Assembly (NCBI GenBank): GCA_025266875.1
Contig: JALLLT010000008.1
Coordinates: forward strand, 1,178,001 to 1,242,000
Length of the DNA: 64,000 nt
Source: Fennellomyces sp. T-0311
Lineage: Eukaryota; Mucoromycota; Mucoromycetes; Mucorales; Lichtheimiaceae
Direction of reading: 5' to 3'
The notes beneath the pieces are model-generated. The model saw nothing but the letters and a program-made list of their open reading frames with translations. It did no database searches and was not told where the DNA came from. Position numbers and translations under genes: made by a program. The first letter of the stretch is position 1. Each line of letters begins with the position of its first letter. Below are positions 44,996-58,239 of the stretch, in pieces.

Positions 44996-45787
44996 ATGCG
45001 ATCTCATCGACTTAAAAACGGTATCTCCTCTCAATCGAATGCACCGCTATCTTCACTACAGCCATTGCCGCCACCTCCAGCAGATGCACTGTTGCTACTG
45101 TCGGGTGTAAAAGCATCATCTGTGGATGTATCGCCATCACCACCTACTCAAGAAGCCTATTATGATTGTAACTTTCATCAATACAAGACAAGGCTACCGT
45201 CGCTCAACAGTAATCCAAAGAATTGGATGGGAAAGGAAATGCAATTACCGCCGTTTTGCAGACGTTGTCAGATCGCCAACCGGGATATCCAACTACCCTG
45301 CTTAACAAGAACTAGCCTAGGTTACTATATCGGTAACCAATGGGTGGCCCATTACTTTCCGAAGAGAACTTTTGGCTATGGCAGCGCTACCTATAGTAGT
45401 CCACATATTACCTTGAGCGATATTCATAACCAACCTACTATCTCCTCTAATGACCTTGTTGAAAGACTTGGAGCCGTAGTCAATCTACTGGACTGTAGAT
45501 ACTGCCGCTTATCCTATCCGTCTTATCTCGTGGAAGAATATACTTTAATTGATGAACACAGAGACTACACGCGTTACAGTCGTTCTTTTAGTAGACCCTT
45601 AGGAAATAATCCGCCTACTTTTTCCTTGAAGAATCCAGCGTCATCTCATACTGAAACAGTATTCCAGGCAGGTCCTGAAGATTGGCAACTATTTGATGAC
45701 TGCGTATCCTCAGCTTCTGAAATGTCGTCCAGCAGCGAGTCGCTCTTTCCTCCATTGGCGATGATTACAAGTACTACATCCAAATAA
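44996..45787 (+). CDS. Orphan CxxC protein, function unknown
   Basis: A single-exon frame of 263 residues with no introns (MRSHRLKNGISSQSNA). The N-terminal 60 residues are Ser/Pro-rich. A CxxC pair sits in PPFCRRCQIANRDIQLPC (about residues 88-103) and another in NLLDCRYCRLSYPSYL (about 163-180). The region between them is aromatic-rich (YYIGNQWVAHYFPKRTFGYG). The C-terminus is acidic and Ser-rich. The two CxxC pairs about 75 residues apart could bind one zinc. I do not recognise the family. Codon use and clean ends suggest a real gene. Confidence 0.6.
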   Translation: MRSHRLKNGISSQSNAPLSSLQPLPPPPADALLLLSGVKASSVDVSPSPPTQEAYYDCNFHQYKTRLPSLNSNPKNWMGKEMQLPPFCRRCQIANRDIQLPCLTRTSLGYYIGNQWVAHYFPKRTFGYGSATYSSPHITLSDIHNQPTISSNDLVERLGAVVNLLDCRYCRLSYPSYLVEEYTLIDEHRDYTRYSRSFSRPLGNNPPTFSLKNPASSHTETVFQAGPEDWQLFDDCVSSASEMSSSSESLFPPLAMITSTTSK

Positions 45788-46023
45788 AGAAGCCGTTTTT
45801 TACCGCAATATGCTCCAGCGCTCATCACGTATATTTTATAATAAAATTCAATTGCTTAAAGGATGTTGCCCTTGAGTGCCATACTCACCCCTGATAAAAA
45901 TACACTTTGAACTACAATAAATTCATGCCAGCACGGATCTGTGAAACAAGCCAGCCGATTTTGGTGGCTTATTATGCCATTTTCTGCAGGAAAGTGGAAT
46001 GGCACTGTCGATCCAAAGCGATC

Positions 46024-48129
<2,106 letters not shown>

Positions 48130-49243
48130 TATTAGAAAGCATATCTTTTTCTTGTAAATAACATCATTACATTATAATATTGTTTTTCCGAGTCTACTAG
48201 ATCGATCTGATAAAAAGCTTACTCCACATCGGTATTGAAAATATATCTGCTATGGACAGGCACCTGATACCATATGAGCATATACAGGATGGTATTTTAA
48301 GTGGTACAATATGACAGAGTATATGCTTCTCATAAAAGCGCACATTAACTTTATACGCTGTGGACACAAAAGCTATCGTTGACTATTGCACAGCTACATG
48401 TGAATATTCAACAAGTTTGTCGATGATCAAAATGACACGCAATCAGATTACCAGGTTTTTCCGGTGCGCGGTTTGGCTCTAGCTCCAAGGATCGGCTTTT
48501 ATTAAATAAGAACTGCAGTTACCAAAACGATTTACTTTTTTTTTTTAAAACATCGAAAGGTGCAGGACATAGTAGACCCCCGTTCAAAAAGACGACCTAA
48601 TAGCGTTCGAATCTAACCCACGCCAGTCTATAAGACTCCTTATCTCAGAAACATAAAGCGATTATCCGTATTACAAGCCAACACGGCCCTAACCCTGGCG
48701 TAACGTCGTACGTGAATCTACGAGGATGGAGGATCTGTGACAGCGGTAGACAGATAATTTCCATTATTGGAAAAAAGAAAGAGAAGCAGAGTGAAGAATT
48801 TTTCCCAAAAAAGAATATTTTCGGTTTAAAGTTTTCCCCGTATAAGACGTGCTTCGCTCTCTTTAACGCAGTGGCTTGTGATGATGGAGATAATAAATAA
48901 GCATACGAACATCAGATGTAGACAATTGCTAAATGTGGTAATGTGTAAATAATGAGAAAGAAATGAGGATGATCTTCTTGGGTGTAGCAAGAGAAGTTTT
49001 TCCATTATGCAGGTTTCATTTACGAGCGGACGTTCATGGGCAATCCAAGGAAAGCGATCTGATAAAAAAGATCTGATAAAACCCATTGTACGAAAAAGAT
49101 GATTGGACTCAGCTATATAGTATTTGGGGTTGGGGGACCACACCTGTCAACTATTCGAACCCCCAAAGTCGATCCGTGTTTTTTTTCCACAACGTATATA
49201 TTGTCAATCAAGACACACATAAGATGGTCTTTATTCCGTCATC
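48130..49243. other. Intergenic region between RCM1 and the ferric reductase
   Basis: No supported gene. The frame at 48712-48900 plus is Lys-rich and short. Sequence just upstream of 49244 would hold the reductase promoter; no GATA-site cluster was proven by eye. Confidence 0.5.
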
Positions 49244-51126
49244 ATGGCTGTAGTGCTAAACACCTCCAAAGACTTCCATAAAGTCGGTTATACTTACGCA
49301 TTCTTTTGGTGGGGTCTCTTTGCCATATACTGCATTGCGTATCAGATTGACCGATTCCTTGTGTATCGTGCGCGTCGTCAGCGCAGCAAAGGCAACAATG
49401 ATGCCAAAGCGTTTTCCATCTTTTCGCTCCTTGAACCATTACGACCCTTTGGCGAGCATGTCATCAAAATTCCGTTTGTCACCACCTGGATGCCCGTGAA
49501 ACACATTGTTGGTGTCAGTCTATTTTGCATCATCAATGTCATTTGGATTGTGCTTGCTCCCTTCAAACTGGCCGATGGAAAGTCGTTTGCCGATACCATG
49601 TCAATTGGCTTGATGGATCGCCGGGCAGCCTATGTCGGTATGGTGAACTGGAGCCTTGTATTTGTTCTCGGTTCAAGAAACACGGTCGTCACCAGAATGT
49701 CAGGCATGACTTTTGAAGGGTTGATTCCGTTTCATCGATGGATTGCAAGAGTTGGCTTCGCCGAGTATATGCCTCACTTTGTATGGCGCATGTACGTATT
49801 TACACGCACTGCATAAGACAACGAAAACTAAAACTATCAATTAGCATTGTCGGTTATCGACGAAACTGGGTTGTCAAGGACGCGCTTTTCCGCAACATTG
49901 AGCAAGGCACTGGTACTATTGCCATGATTGGCTTCCTCTTGCTGTTTGTCACGTCTTTCGAATGGATTCGCCGAAACTACTTCGAGGTGTTTTACTATGC
50001 GCACATTGTGGGCATCATCATTGCTGTGATTGCAGCATGCTGGCACGAGGCTGGCTGCTTCTACTACTTTATTCCAGCTGTATTGCTCTGGGCATTCGAC
50101 CGCATATACCGCTCGTTCCAATCCTGGATGCAGCGCACAAAGTTACTGAACGTGGAGGCGTACAACAGCGGCTCCAAGCACGGCATCACGCACATTTTGT
50201 TCGAATACAGCAGGCTCGAACATTATCATCCGGGTCAGTATGTTTTTGTCACTCTCGTTAACAAGACCAAGAAAGCGTTCTGGAACTACGCCAACTGGCA
50301 TCCAATGACCATCTCTGAAGTACTGCAGCCTATGACACCGGTGAATGTTGTGAATGAAAAGTTGCCGACGTCAAAAGCAAAGAAAGCTACCAACAGCGAG
50401 AGCAGCAGTAACAGCGACAGTGTTATTTCAAGACACCGGACATCTCCTACTCAGCCTACAGGATCGCTTCATATTAAGGCACTGGGGAGTTACACGCACC
50501 AGTTGCTGGAAGCGGCACGAGGACATCATGATCTCGACTTGAGGGTGGACGGTCCGTATGGTCCACGACTTGAATACCAAGATTATCAAGTGATGGTGTG
50601 TTTCGCAGCCGGTATCGGAATCACTCCGGCGTTAACGTTGATCAAGGACTGTGTCGAACGACGATCGGCAGGCGTTGAGACGGTAGCAACGGATCAAATT
50701 CATCTGGTGTGGGCTATTCGAACATTAGGTAAGAGAGAAAGAGAGGAACAAAGAATTTCGTTGTTGGCACGGAAACTAACTCAGCTCATCTTATCAGATG
50801 AACTGACACCATTTAACGATCTGATAATTTTTTGGGCGGAACAATGCCAGCGGGCAGTCAGCGCATTCCAACTGCATCTCGATATTTACGTAACCCGCGA
50901 GGTTTCCACTGGTGATAAGCGCCACTGGATCCAGGAACTCGATAACTGCCGCGTCACCTTCAACGCACGGCCTGATATCGCGGATTGTATGGACAGTATC
51001 CACGCAACGGCGGCGGACAAGTCGGTATGGGTGCACACGTGCGGATCCGACGATTTCATGCGAGTAATTATAAACCAAGCCATCAAGCACGGCTGGCACG
51101 CACACCACGAAACATTTGAATTTTAG
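49244..51126 (+). CDS. Ferric reductase-like transmembrane oxidoreductase
   Basis: FRE-type enzymes move electrons from NADPH through FAD and two hemes across the plasma membrane to reduce ferric or cupric ions. Three exons start at ATG 49244 (MAVVLNTSKDFHKVGYT). Two heme-ligand pairs with the standard H-x13-H spacing are visible: HRWIARVGFAEYMPH and HIVGIIIAVIAACWH. The FAD region has the WHPMTISEV motif and a preceding HPGQYVFVTL. The NADPH part has AAGIGITPALTL (GxGxxP) and VWVHTCGSDDFM (Cys-Gly). A Ser/Asn-rich insert of about 50 residues lies between them. Introns fall near 49795-49845 and 50730-50797. Six or seven hydrophobic helices fit the family. The same residues occur in NADPH oxidases, but the short extracellular loops favour ferric reductase. 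Confidence 0.88.
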
Positions 51127-51297
51127 AGCAGAGCGTTGTATCATATTAAAAAGTACTTAGATTGGTTCCCTTCACAGCGATATTGGCTCAAAGTGGTGGC
51201 TTTTGAACCAGAATTCAATATCCGTTCCGGAACCTGCGTTGTTGGTTTCATCCTTTGGTTTCTTGCTTTTTCCCAATAATAAAAGAGAAGAGTCATA

Positions 51298-53271
51298 ATG
51301 GCGCCATTGGTCCTGAGGGTCAAAGGTGGCGAGGACACGTTCTTCTCTCCGTTAGAGAACATGCATTCGGAGGAAGATGTTTCTTACGCTTGGCGAATCA
51401 GCAACAAAGTCAAAGATGCTCTGGAGAATGGATCACGTCTTGAGAATATGTCCTGGCGACTGTGGTACCGGCATCAGAACCTGCGCAAAGAAAAGCGGCA
51501 ACAACAGCTGGCGGCCGACGCACAGGCGATAAGCACTCCCAATGAAGTGCAGCATCCCCATCAATTCTGGTTCGATCAGCACCATGCACCACCGGCACCA
51601 CCGACAAAGGACTTGGATATGATGGATTACGATAACGAGCAGTTCATTCTACCCACGTTCAACCAACAGAATTCGGACCTGCACCAGCTGTTTGGTCAGA
51701 TTCCGTCGCATGACCTCAAAGAAGAGTCATCAACGCCATGGCCCTTGGCAGCAACCGAATACGATCTGCAGCGCGATGTGCGTGATATGACTTCTCCAAC
51801 ATCGTTTCACCCGGATCATCTCGATAATGCCTTGGCAACTAGAATGGCGGCTTTTTCGATGCACCAACCCATGTCGATGCCGCCCAGCCCCACCATGGCC
51901 CATATGACTCCTATGTCAATGCACCATCGTCCACAAGACGCCATGAACAACGCAGTCTATGTTGCGACGTCCATGACCATGCCTCCGCCGCCGGCATCCA
52001 CTCTAGAGCATCTGTTGGGGTCAGAGCAGATCCAGCAACATCATCACAGTCATCCCGCAGCCCGTGTGCGAACCAGACCACAGATTTCGTTGGAAATCGA
52101 AGGAATGCCGTCGTCGTCCAATGGAGAGGATCAGCAGATGTACCACACCGATCTGTAAGCGCGATCAGGTGTATATTTCAAAAGTATGCTAATCATAAAC
52201 AATAGATTTTCGCCGTCCGTGTCATCATCGGCTGGCGACGTCATGCCTGTGCCTCAGATTTTGAACTTGCTTGAGCAGGCAGGCATGTACGATGGTGAAC
52301 CGGCCAAGTTTGAAGACGACGACGACGACGATGATGATGATGACGACGACGACGATGACGACGACGACGACGATGACGATGACGACGAAGATGAGAGCGA
52401 CGAAGAAATTGACGACACGCCAATATGCACCAACTGCGGTGCAACCTCGACCCCCTTATGGCGCCGATCTCCCGATGATGAATTGCTATGCAATGCATGT
52501 GGTTTGTAGTACGTCGGCGCGACAGATGCATTATCAGATCTTTTTTTTAACCTATCTGCTTGCTTACAGCCAGAAGCTTCACAATGCTCCCCGACCCAAA
52601 TCGCTTCGACCCAACAGTGCGCGCAAGGAGGTGCGCGAAGAGTCTTCCGTTAAACTGGTATGCTCGAACTGTTCGACAAGCACGACTCCCTTATGGCGGC
52701 GTGACGGTGAGGGTGCCCCCCTCTGCAATGCATGCGGTCTCTAGTAAGTTCGTTCTCGATTTTTAGTCATTGATTTGATCTCTTAAGCGCCCGCCATCAT
52801 AGTTTGAAACTGCATCAAGAGAAGCGACCATTGTCGATGAAAAGCGATACGATTAAAAAACGGCAGCGGTACGAAGGGCAGCGCGGCCGCAGCAAGACGA
52901 AGAAGAAGAACAAGGAGAAGAAAAAGAAGAAAAGACAACGGCGCGAGGAGTCATCATCAAAGAAGAAAGAGGACAAGCGTGGAAGAGTAGCGTATTCACC
53001 TACACCACCGGCGGCAACGCTTCCATCGCCGTCTGCATCGATACCGTCCGCGAATATCATGGCGTCGACTACACAGCTGATGATGAACTTCCAGCAGGCC
53101 ACGACACAGCATCACGGCGACCCGTCACCGTTCCATAATCCGTTCCAAGACCACTTGTACCATTCACCGTCATTTAATTTCTCGTCCCCGCTATCGATGT
53201 CCAACAACAACGATGGAAACGACTTGTGCGATGGCAGCTGCATTGCTGGCATGGGTGCTGCTGATTTCTAA
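51298..53271 (+). CDS. GATA transcription factor with two zinc fingers and poly-Asp tract
   Basis: Four exons from ATG 51298 ([16 protein letters not shown]). The N-terminus has a DUF1752-like block, [20 protein letters not shown], found in fungal nitrogen-type GATA factors. A Met/Pro/His-rich middle follows. An uninterrupted Asp run encoded by GAC/GAT triplets (about 52314-52388) precedes finger 1, [18 protein letters not shown] with [16 protein letters not shown], and finger 2, [18 protein letters not shown] with [16 protein letters not shown]. Introns split each finger after the Leu-Tyr codon (donors GTACGT and GTAAGT). A Lys/Arg-rich nuclear signal follows. All eight Cys are present. Two fingers occur in siderophore repressors (Sre/Urbs1/Fep1), but their Cys-rich linker is absent here, so nitrogen regulation is equally possible. 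Confidence 0.88.
52313..52388 (+). repeat. GAC/GAT trinucleotide repeat in coding sequence
   Basis: Roughly 25 triplets of GAC and GAT, with no other codon until GAAGAT, encode poly-Asp in the GATA factor. It is likely length-variable between strains. Confidence 0.9.
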
Positions 53272-53483
53272 CCTCGTTCTTCCCCTCACTCTATTTATAC
53301 TATTCTTGCATTATACCATACTAACTTCACTCCTGTACCATAAAACTGACTCTGCTCTCTGCTTCTCACATTCCTCTCCCCCCCCCACTCGTATGATGTT
53401 GTATTTGCTTTTCTCGTTCAGTGTAATATAATTTGAAATAGCAACTCCAATAATTGCAAGTACTCTTGGCCTGCAAAGCGTCG

Positions 53484-55260
53484 TTAGCTCATAAAGTACG
53501 AGTTAACCTTCTTCAGCGTCACTCGTGAAGGGGCAGCCTGTTTGTGTATTCAATAATCAGTAAATGTGACATTGTATTCATTATTACGCCTCACTGTACC
53601 TTTGGCCGACTGCTGATGATCCTCAAAAGATGCTCGTGGATGCTCTTCTTATCAACTACCAGCGGAAATCAGACTTCTCCTTCTCACCGCGACAAACCTT
53701 GGTCGATTACCTTTTCCAGCGCCATCTGGGCAAAAGTTGCCTTGCTGATCGTAATATTTGACGTAGATGGCCAGAGCAATACCTACTGCACGATCACGTC
53801 CTTTTGCACCGTAGATCAAGATACGCTTATTCTGCATTAATGGTTCACGGACAAATGCGATAGCTGTGGGTATAGATTGGAACAGTTTATACTGCCCCTT
53901 TTTCCCTTCTAGAATAGGTAACTGTAAGCATTGCGGGTGATCAGCAGGACTGGATTCTGTGCAATTGATCACGACATCAAACATTTTCCAAGCCTTGGTT
54001 GAACCGACTGCCATCGTAGTTCCTTGGATCATGTTGTAGTCATCCACGTCCGTGTCCTCTTGCTTCTTTGCAACGATTTCATGCACCCGTTCTTCGCAGT
54101 CAAGTGCACTTGTCGCATTCAACAACGCTTCTTGATTTTGCCAAAATAAACGGGGTGTTAGTCCCTGTATTCTACTCAGTAACTCAAATTATAAAATAAA
54201 GGTGATAGTGCTCTTACGTGACACCATGCTTCTTGGTCATCTCCTGAACCTTGTACGTACAGATACCCCGGTCGTGCCTGGCATCCCGACTCAACAGCCT
54301 GCGACGCACTCAAGCAAATCACTGGCCAAAAGGACGCCTCGGCATAATCTGGCGCTTCAAAAAATGATGATTGTGGGGTAAACCAGAGTGGCCGGAGTGG
54401 TTTGTCAAGCAGTTTCGAGATACGCTCCATATCAATACCACCAGAGTTCTTGCATTCGCTTTAGTATTTGTGTCGAGCCCAAGGTACATCGTCCTTACCA
54501 AAAGTCGTTGCGCAAACTCATCCATCCTTGCTTCGATTTGTGCGTGCTCTGATCTGGATACGGCCGAAGGTAGTGAGCAGAACGCACGAACTTCCTCTTC
54601 ATTCTCGAATGATCCTGGTTTGTGTTGGATGACTGCGCGATTGATAGCACAGCACCAGATTGGGATGGTCTTTGAAAGTGCGTCAGGTATCCGTTTACCG
54701 CGTCGAGTAGAGTCTACAATGATGCAGCTATTCAGAGCGCTTCAGTAATTGCATATCGAGTTGAAACGGAAGACTGTGCTTTTTACCCTTTATGTTGTTT
54801 GATGATATCTAAAAGATGGAGGTTGCTACGGCGTAAGTTAAAGTCCCATTGGCTCATATGGCCATCAGTTGATTTGAAATATGCCGAATGGACTTGTTTC
54901 TATCCCAACTAATTTAGAAACAAAATAGCATAACTTTTCTTTTAAACATACGTCAGTTGGATCAATGTACCACGAGCCACATCGTTCATTGGCTAATATA
55001 ATATAGTCAATATCTTTTTTTGTTGTTGCCAGTAAGCGTTTCTTACCGACAAGGGCTAGGCTTGGAAAGAAAGAAGCGATCTCCTTGACAAAATCAGCGT
55101 CTTCCTTGATCGATCGTAAACGATTCAATCTATCGTTTCTCCATGTCAACATGCGGCAACGATCTATTTTTTTCATCGAAACTTACAGGTTTTTATGGTC
55201 CTTGCGGATCTGATTGGCACCTGCATGGTACTCGTTTTCGAACAATCCATCGCTCGGCAT
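53484..55260 (-). CDS. RIT1: Initiator tRNA A64 2'-O-ribosyl phosphate transferase
   Basis: RIT1 adds a phosphoribosyl group to A64 of initiator tRNA-Met, keeping it out of elongation. The gene starts at the ATG at 55260 (MPSDGLFENEYHAGANQIRK) and has about nine exons. Conserved blocks: LNRLRSIKEDADFVKEIAS, ANERCGSWYIDP, KSTDGHMSQWDFNLRRSNLH (the substrate loop), IIVDSTRRGKRIPDALSK, PIWCCAINRAV and GLTPRLFWQNQEALL. The C-terminal part resembles a dual-specificity phosphatase fold (NKRILIYGAKGRDRAVGIAL, from the P-loop region, with Ala in the usual Cys position). The last exon reads AAPSRVTLKKVNSYFMS and needs the GTACAG donor at about 53594. All key family blocks are present. Confidence 0.92.
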
Positions 55261-56028
55261 GCCAGTGTTAAGTTTAGCGGACTCGGTAGAAGAAGAGCTG
55301 ACTTAACTAGAACTGGGACGTCCTCTCTCATACACTTCGACCCGCACATAATCTCACGCAACCAAACGCACATCTTTTTGTTGAAGGAGTAATGCAAAGT
55401 GATAGTGCAAGCTAATCTAGGATCATATATCCAGTTTCCTTCAATGCCTTTCGCGGTGAAATAGCTCACATGCAACAACGGACAACACTCTCCTCGCCAT
55501 TCTCTCTCTTGCTCTGGTTAAAAGCAAAAGAACATTTGAAGTACCCCCCTGGGGCTACAGGCAATCCATTTTACTGCTTACTTCTCGGATAAAGCCTCGT
55601 CCTGAGCGTACCAATGATAGTTTACTCTTCGGTGAATTGGTATACAAGAAGAGTATGAAAGCCCCCTAATACACAGATCGAACAGCTCGCCATGCAGTCG
55701 ATTGGCCCGGCAGCTCTTATTTGCTGCCGTCATAGTTAATGTGGGAACGTCAGCGGTTTTCTGGGAACGCACCCTAACATCACTGCTTAGAAGCCGGTGA
55801 ATCTCAGATGATCACGGAGAGCTTATGTAGCATTGCCAGGGGTGTGCATAATAAATGCATCGAAAAAAAAAAGATAGCTGCTCTTTTGTTTAAGCAAAAC
55901 TAGAGCCAGAATCAAACGGTGCCGATCCTTCAATAAATTAGCACATCTTGCCATTATACATCCTTGGCTTTATAAAACAACAAAAGTGACTGTGTGACGC
56001 GCTCAATCGCCTTTTTGTCGCGAACTCC
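55261..56028. other. Intergenic region between divergent RIT1 and METTL16-like genes
   Basis: A probable shared promoter region of 768 bases. No supported gene; a minus frame at 55578-55772 has no domain. Confidence 0.5.
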
Positions 56029-57669
56029 ATGACGCTTAAACGCAAACGGCAAGATTCACCAAGTCAGAATCCGTATGTTCTGAAAAAACCCCATTTCGGC
56101 GAACTTGCAAGACAATTCCCTCGGTTTGCCCCTTTGTAAGCTACACATGGTCCAACCATAAAACCACACTCCAACCTTTTTTCTTTGAAAGCGTCAACAC
56201 AGACCAAAACGGGAAGCCATATATCGATTTCAAGGATCCAGACGCCGTGCGGTATGCAGCAAACGAAGCAAACTTTATCGCTTAGTCACATGTTTGTAGG
56301 ACACTCACATGGTGTCTCCTAAAACGGGACTTTGATTTGGACGTGGAGTTGCCAAAGAATCGGCTTTGTCCGCCTGTTCCCAACCGACTAGATTATGTCA
56401 TATGGATCGAGGATATCATTCGTGAGACTGTAGACCATGTAGACATACATGGCATTGACATGTAAGCTGGTGATCACCTGGCTTGCGTGAACACATACTG
56501 ATCCGGTAAATAGTGGTGTCGGCGCCTCATGTATATACCCTTTGTTGGCTTGCACACGAAACGCAAATTGGAAATTCGATGGCACAGGTACGTACGATGT
56601 CCCTAGTATCACAGTCGATTTACTTCTGAAATAGATATCAATCAAAAGACGGTTCAAATCGCACGTGGCAATGTGGATAAAAACAGCCTCAATGACAGAA
56701 TCACTGTACGCCTCAACGATACTCCGGAACGCATCTTCATGCTGGAAGACGGGAAGCAATATACCTTTTGCATGTGCAATCCTCCCTTCTACCAGTCGCA
56801 CGATGAACTTCAAGCGGCATTGGAAAGCAAAGAAGTTGACCCATCTGCGGTAAGAAGAAGCCTACCACATGTCCACCGGCACCCCATTCATCTGTTTGAA
56901 ATAGGCATGCACGGGTAGAGAATATGAAATGGTCACTGATGGCGGCGAATATGGATTTATCGAACGCATTATGAACGAGAGCTTGATCTACAAGGACCGG
57001 ATCCAGTGGTACACAAGTTTGATTGGCCTAAAAAGATCCGTCTGGCCGTTGGTTAACAGGCTCAAGGAGCTTGGGGCAAGTTGTCGTTACAATCCCGGTC
57101 TTCGCAAACGACTAACGCTACTCGGCAGATTACAAACTATGTGGTCAATGAATTCATCCAAGGCCGAACGAAGCGGTGGGTGATTGCCTGGTCATTCAGC
57201 GACAAGCGTGTGGTATGTATTGACATAGTTCCACATGCAAAGCCTTTTCGCTTACATTTGCCTCAAAAAACAAAAACAGAATAATGCTAGCAGCTTGGAT
57301 GAATACAGGCCCAAATCTCAATTCGTTACCACAGTGCCCAAACCCGTCACCCATGTGCGTGATGAACTCAAGAGCATTCTTTCCAAGCTATCCATTGCAT
57401 ACGAACATGAAGATGATGTGTTCAAAGGGGATCCGCATGCAAATACTTGGTCTCGAGCTGCTAGACGTCGTTTAGCCAAGAGCCAAACGATAGATAAACA
57501 AGCCGACGCGCTGTTCAAGTTCCATATCAGGTTAGATAGCGATACAGAAGAAGATTGCAAGATCACAAGTAGTTGGGTCCAGGGCGAGGACCGTAACGCC
57601 TTCGAGAGCTTCTGGAGTCATGTCAAGAAGCGAATTGATGAATCATGTGGACTGAATATTACAAGATAG
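56029..57669 (+). CDS. METTL16-type U6 snRNA m6A methyltransferase
   Basis: METTL16-family enzymes methylate the central A of the U6 ACAGAGA box. Exon 1 (ATG at 56029) gives MTLKRKRQDSPSQNP and HFGELARQFPRFAPF. Further exons give DQNGKPYIDFKDPDAV, LLKRDFDLDVELPKNRLCPP, LDYVIWIEDII, VGASCIYPLLAC (SAM site), EIDINQKTVQIARGNVDKN, QYTFCMCNPPF (catalytic NPPF) and GGEYGFIERIMNESLIYKDR. The RNA-binding NEFIQGRTKRWVIAWSF block follows only if the intron after LKELG uses a GC donor (GGGGCAAGTTG) with a CGACTAACG branch site and acceptor CGGCAG. The C-terminus is Asp/Lys-rich and lacks the vertebrate-specific domain. The window also contains U6-like sequences. Confidence 0.9.
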
Positions 57670-57827
57670 CTTTCTTTCTATTTAAACGCAATGTACATTG
57701 CTGTTCAGGTGGACAAGCTAGCCAAGAAACGTGCGATATACACCAGAGAATTTTTTCAATCTTTTTGACTATTTTCTTTCATGAGCCTTCATGTTGTCAG
57801 TGAGGCGTTGCTCTCATTGGGAAGGGG

Positions 57828-58062
57828 TTGTAAGCTTTTCAGGGTATTCCACATCGGAGCACTTATCGATGGCTGACTCCAAGTGCCAAAATACGTCGCT
57901 GTTGTCTGGTAAATCTTTTTGACTAATTGAATTGCTGCTCTTGTCCCTAAACGTTTGCTCGTCAGATTGAATCGTTAGCGATGATATTACCGATTTTTTT
58001 CATTCAAACCTTACCAAGCCGTCAAAGCCCATACAAACCAACTCGTTGTTCGGCCTTGTCAT
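57828..58062 (-). CDS. Candidate small protein gene, about 65 residues
   Basis: An exon at about 57828-57970 encodes DKSSNSISQKDLPDNSDVFW and ends in KLTTPSQ with a clean stop. A possible first exon from an ATG at 58062 (MTRPNNELVCMGFDGL) ends at GTAAGGTTTG, with a GCTAACG branch-like site before the acceptor. The composition looks protein-like, but no family is recognised. It converges on the METTL16-like gene. Confidence 0.4.
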
Positions 58063-58239
58063 TGTCTGGCGCTTTCCACACGAAAGTAATGATCATACCG
58101 GCTGGTGTTGTCCTTATTTATCTTTCACGCAACGCGGCTACTAAGAAGCGAAAGGGTATGCTGTCGAAATATATGAGAAAGAAATGAACTGTTACAAAGA
58201 AAAGAGATTTGATCTGCATAGCTAAACTATTGTTGTTTA

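Noticed and set aside
48598..48612. GCGTTCGAATCT as a tRNA B-box
   Set aside because: No matching T-stem or upstream A-box was found at tRNA spacing.
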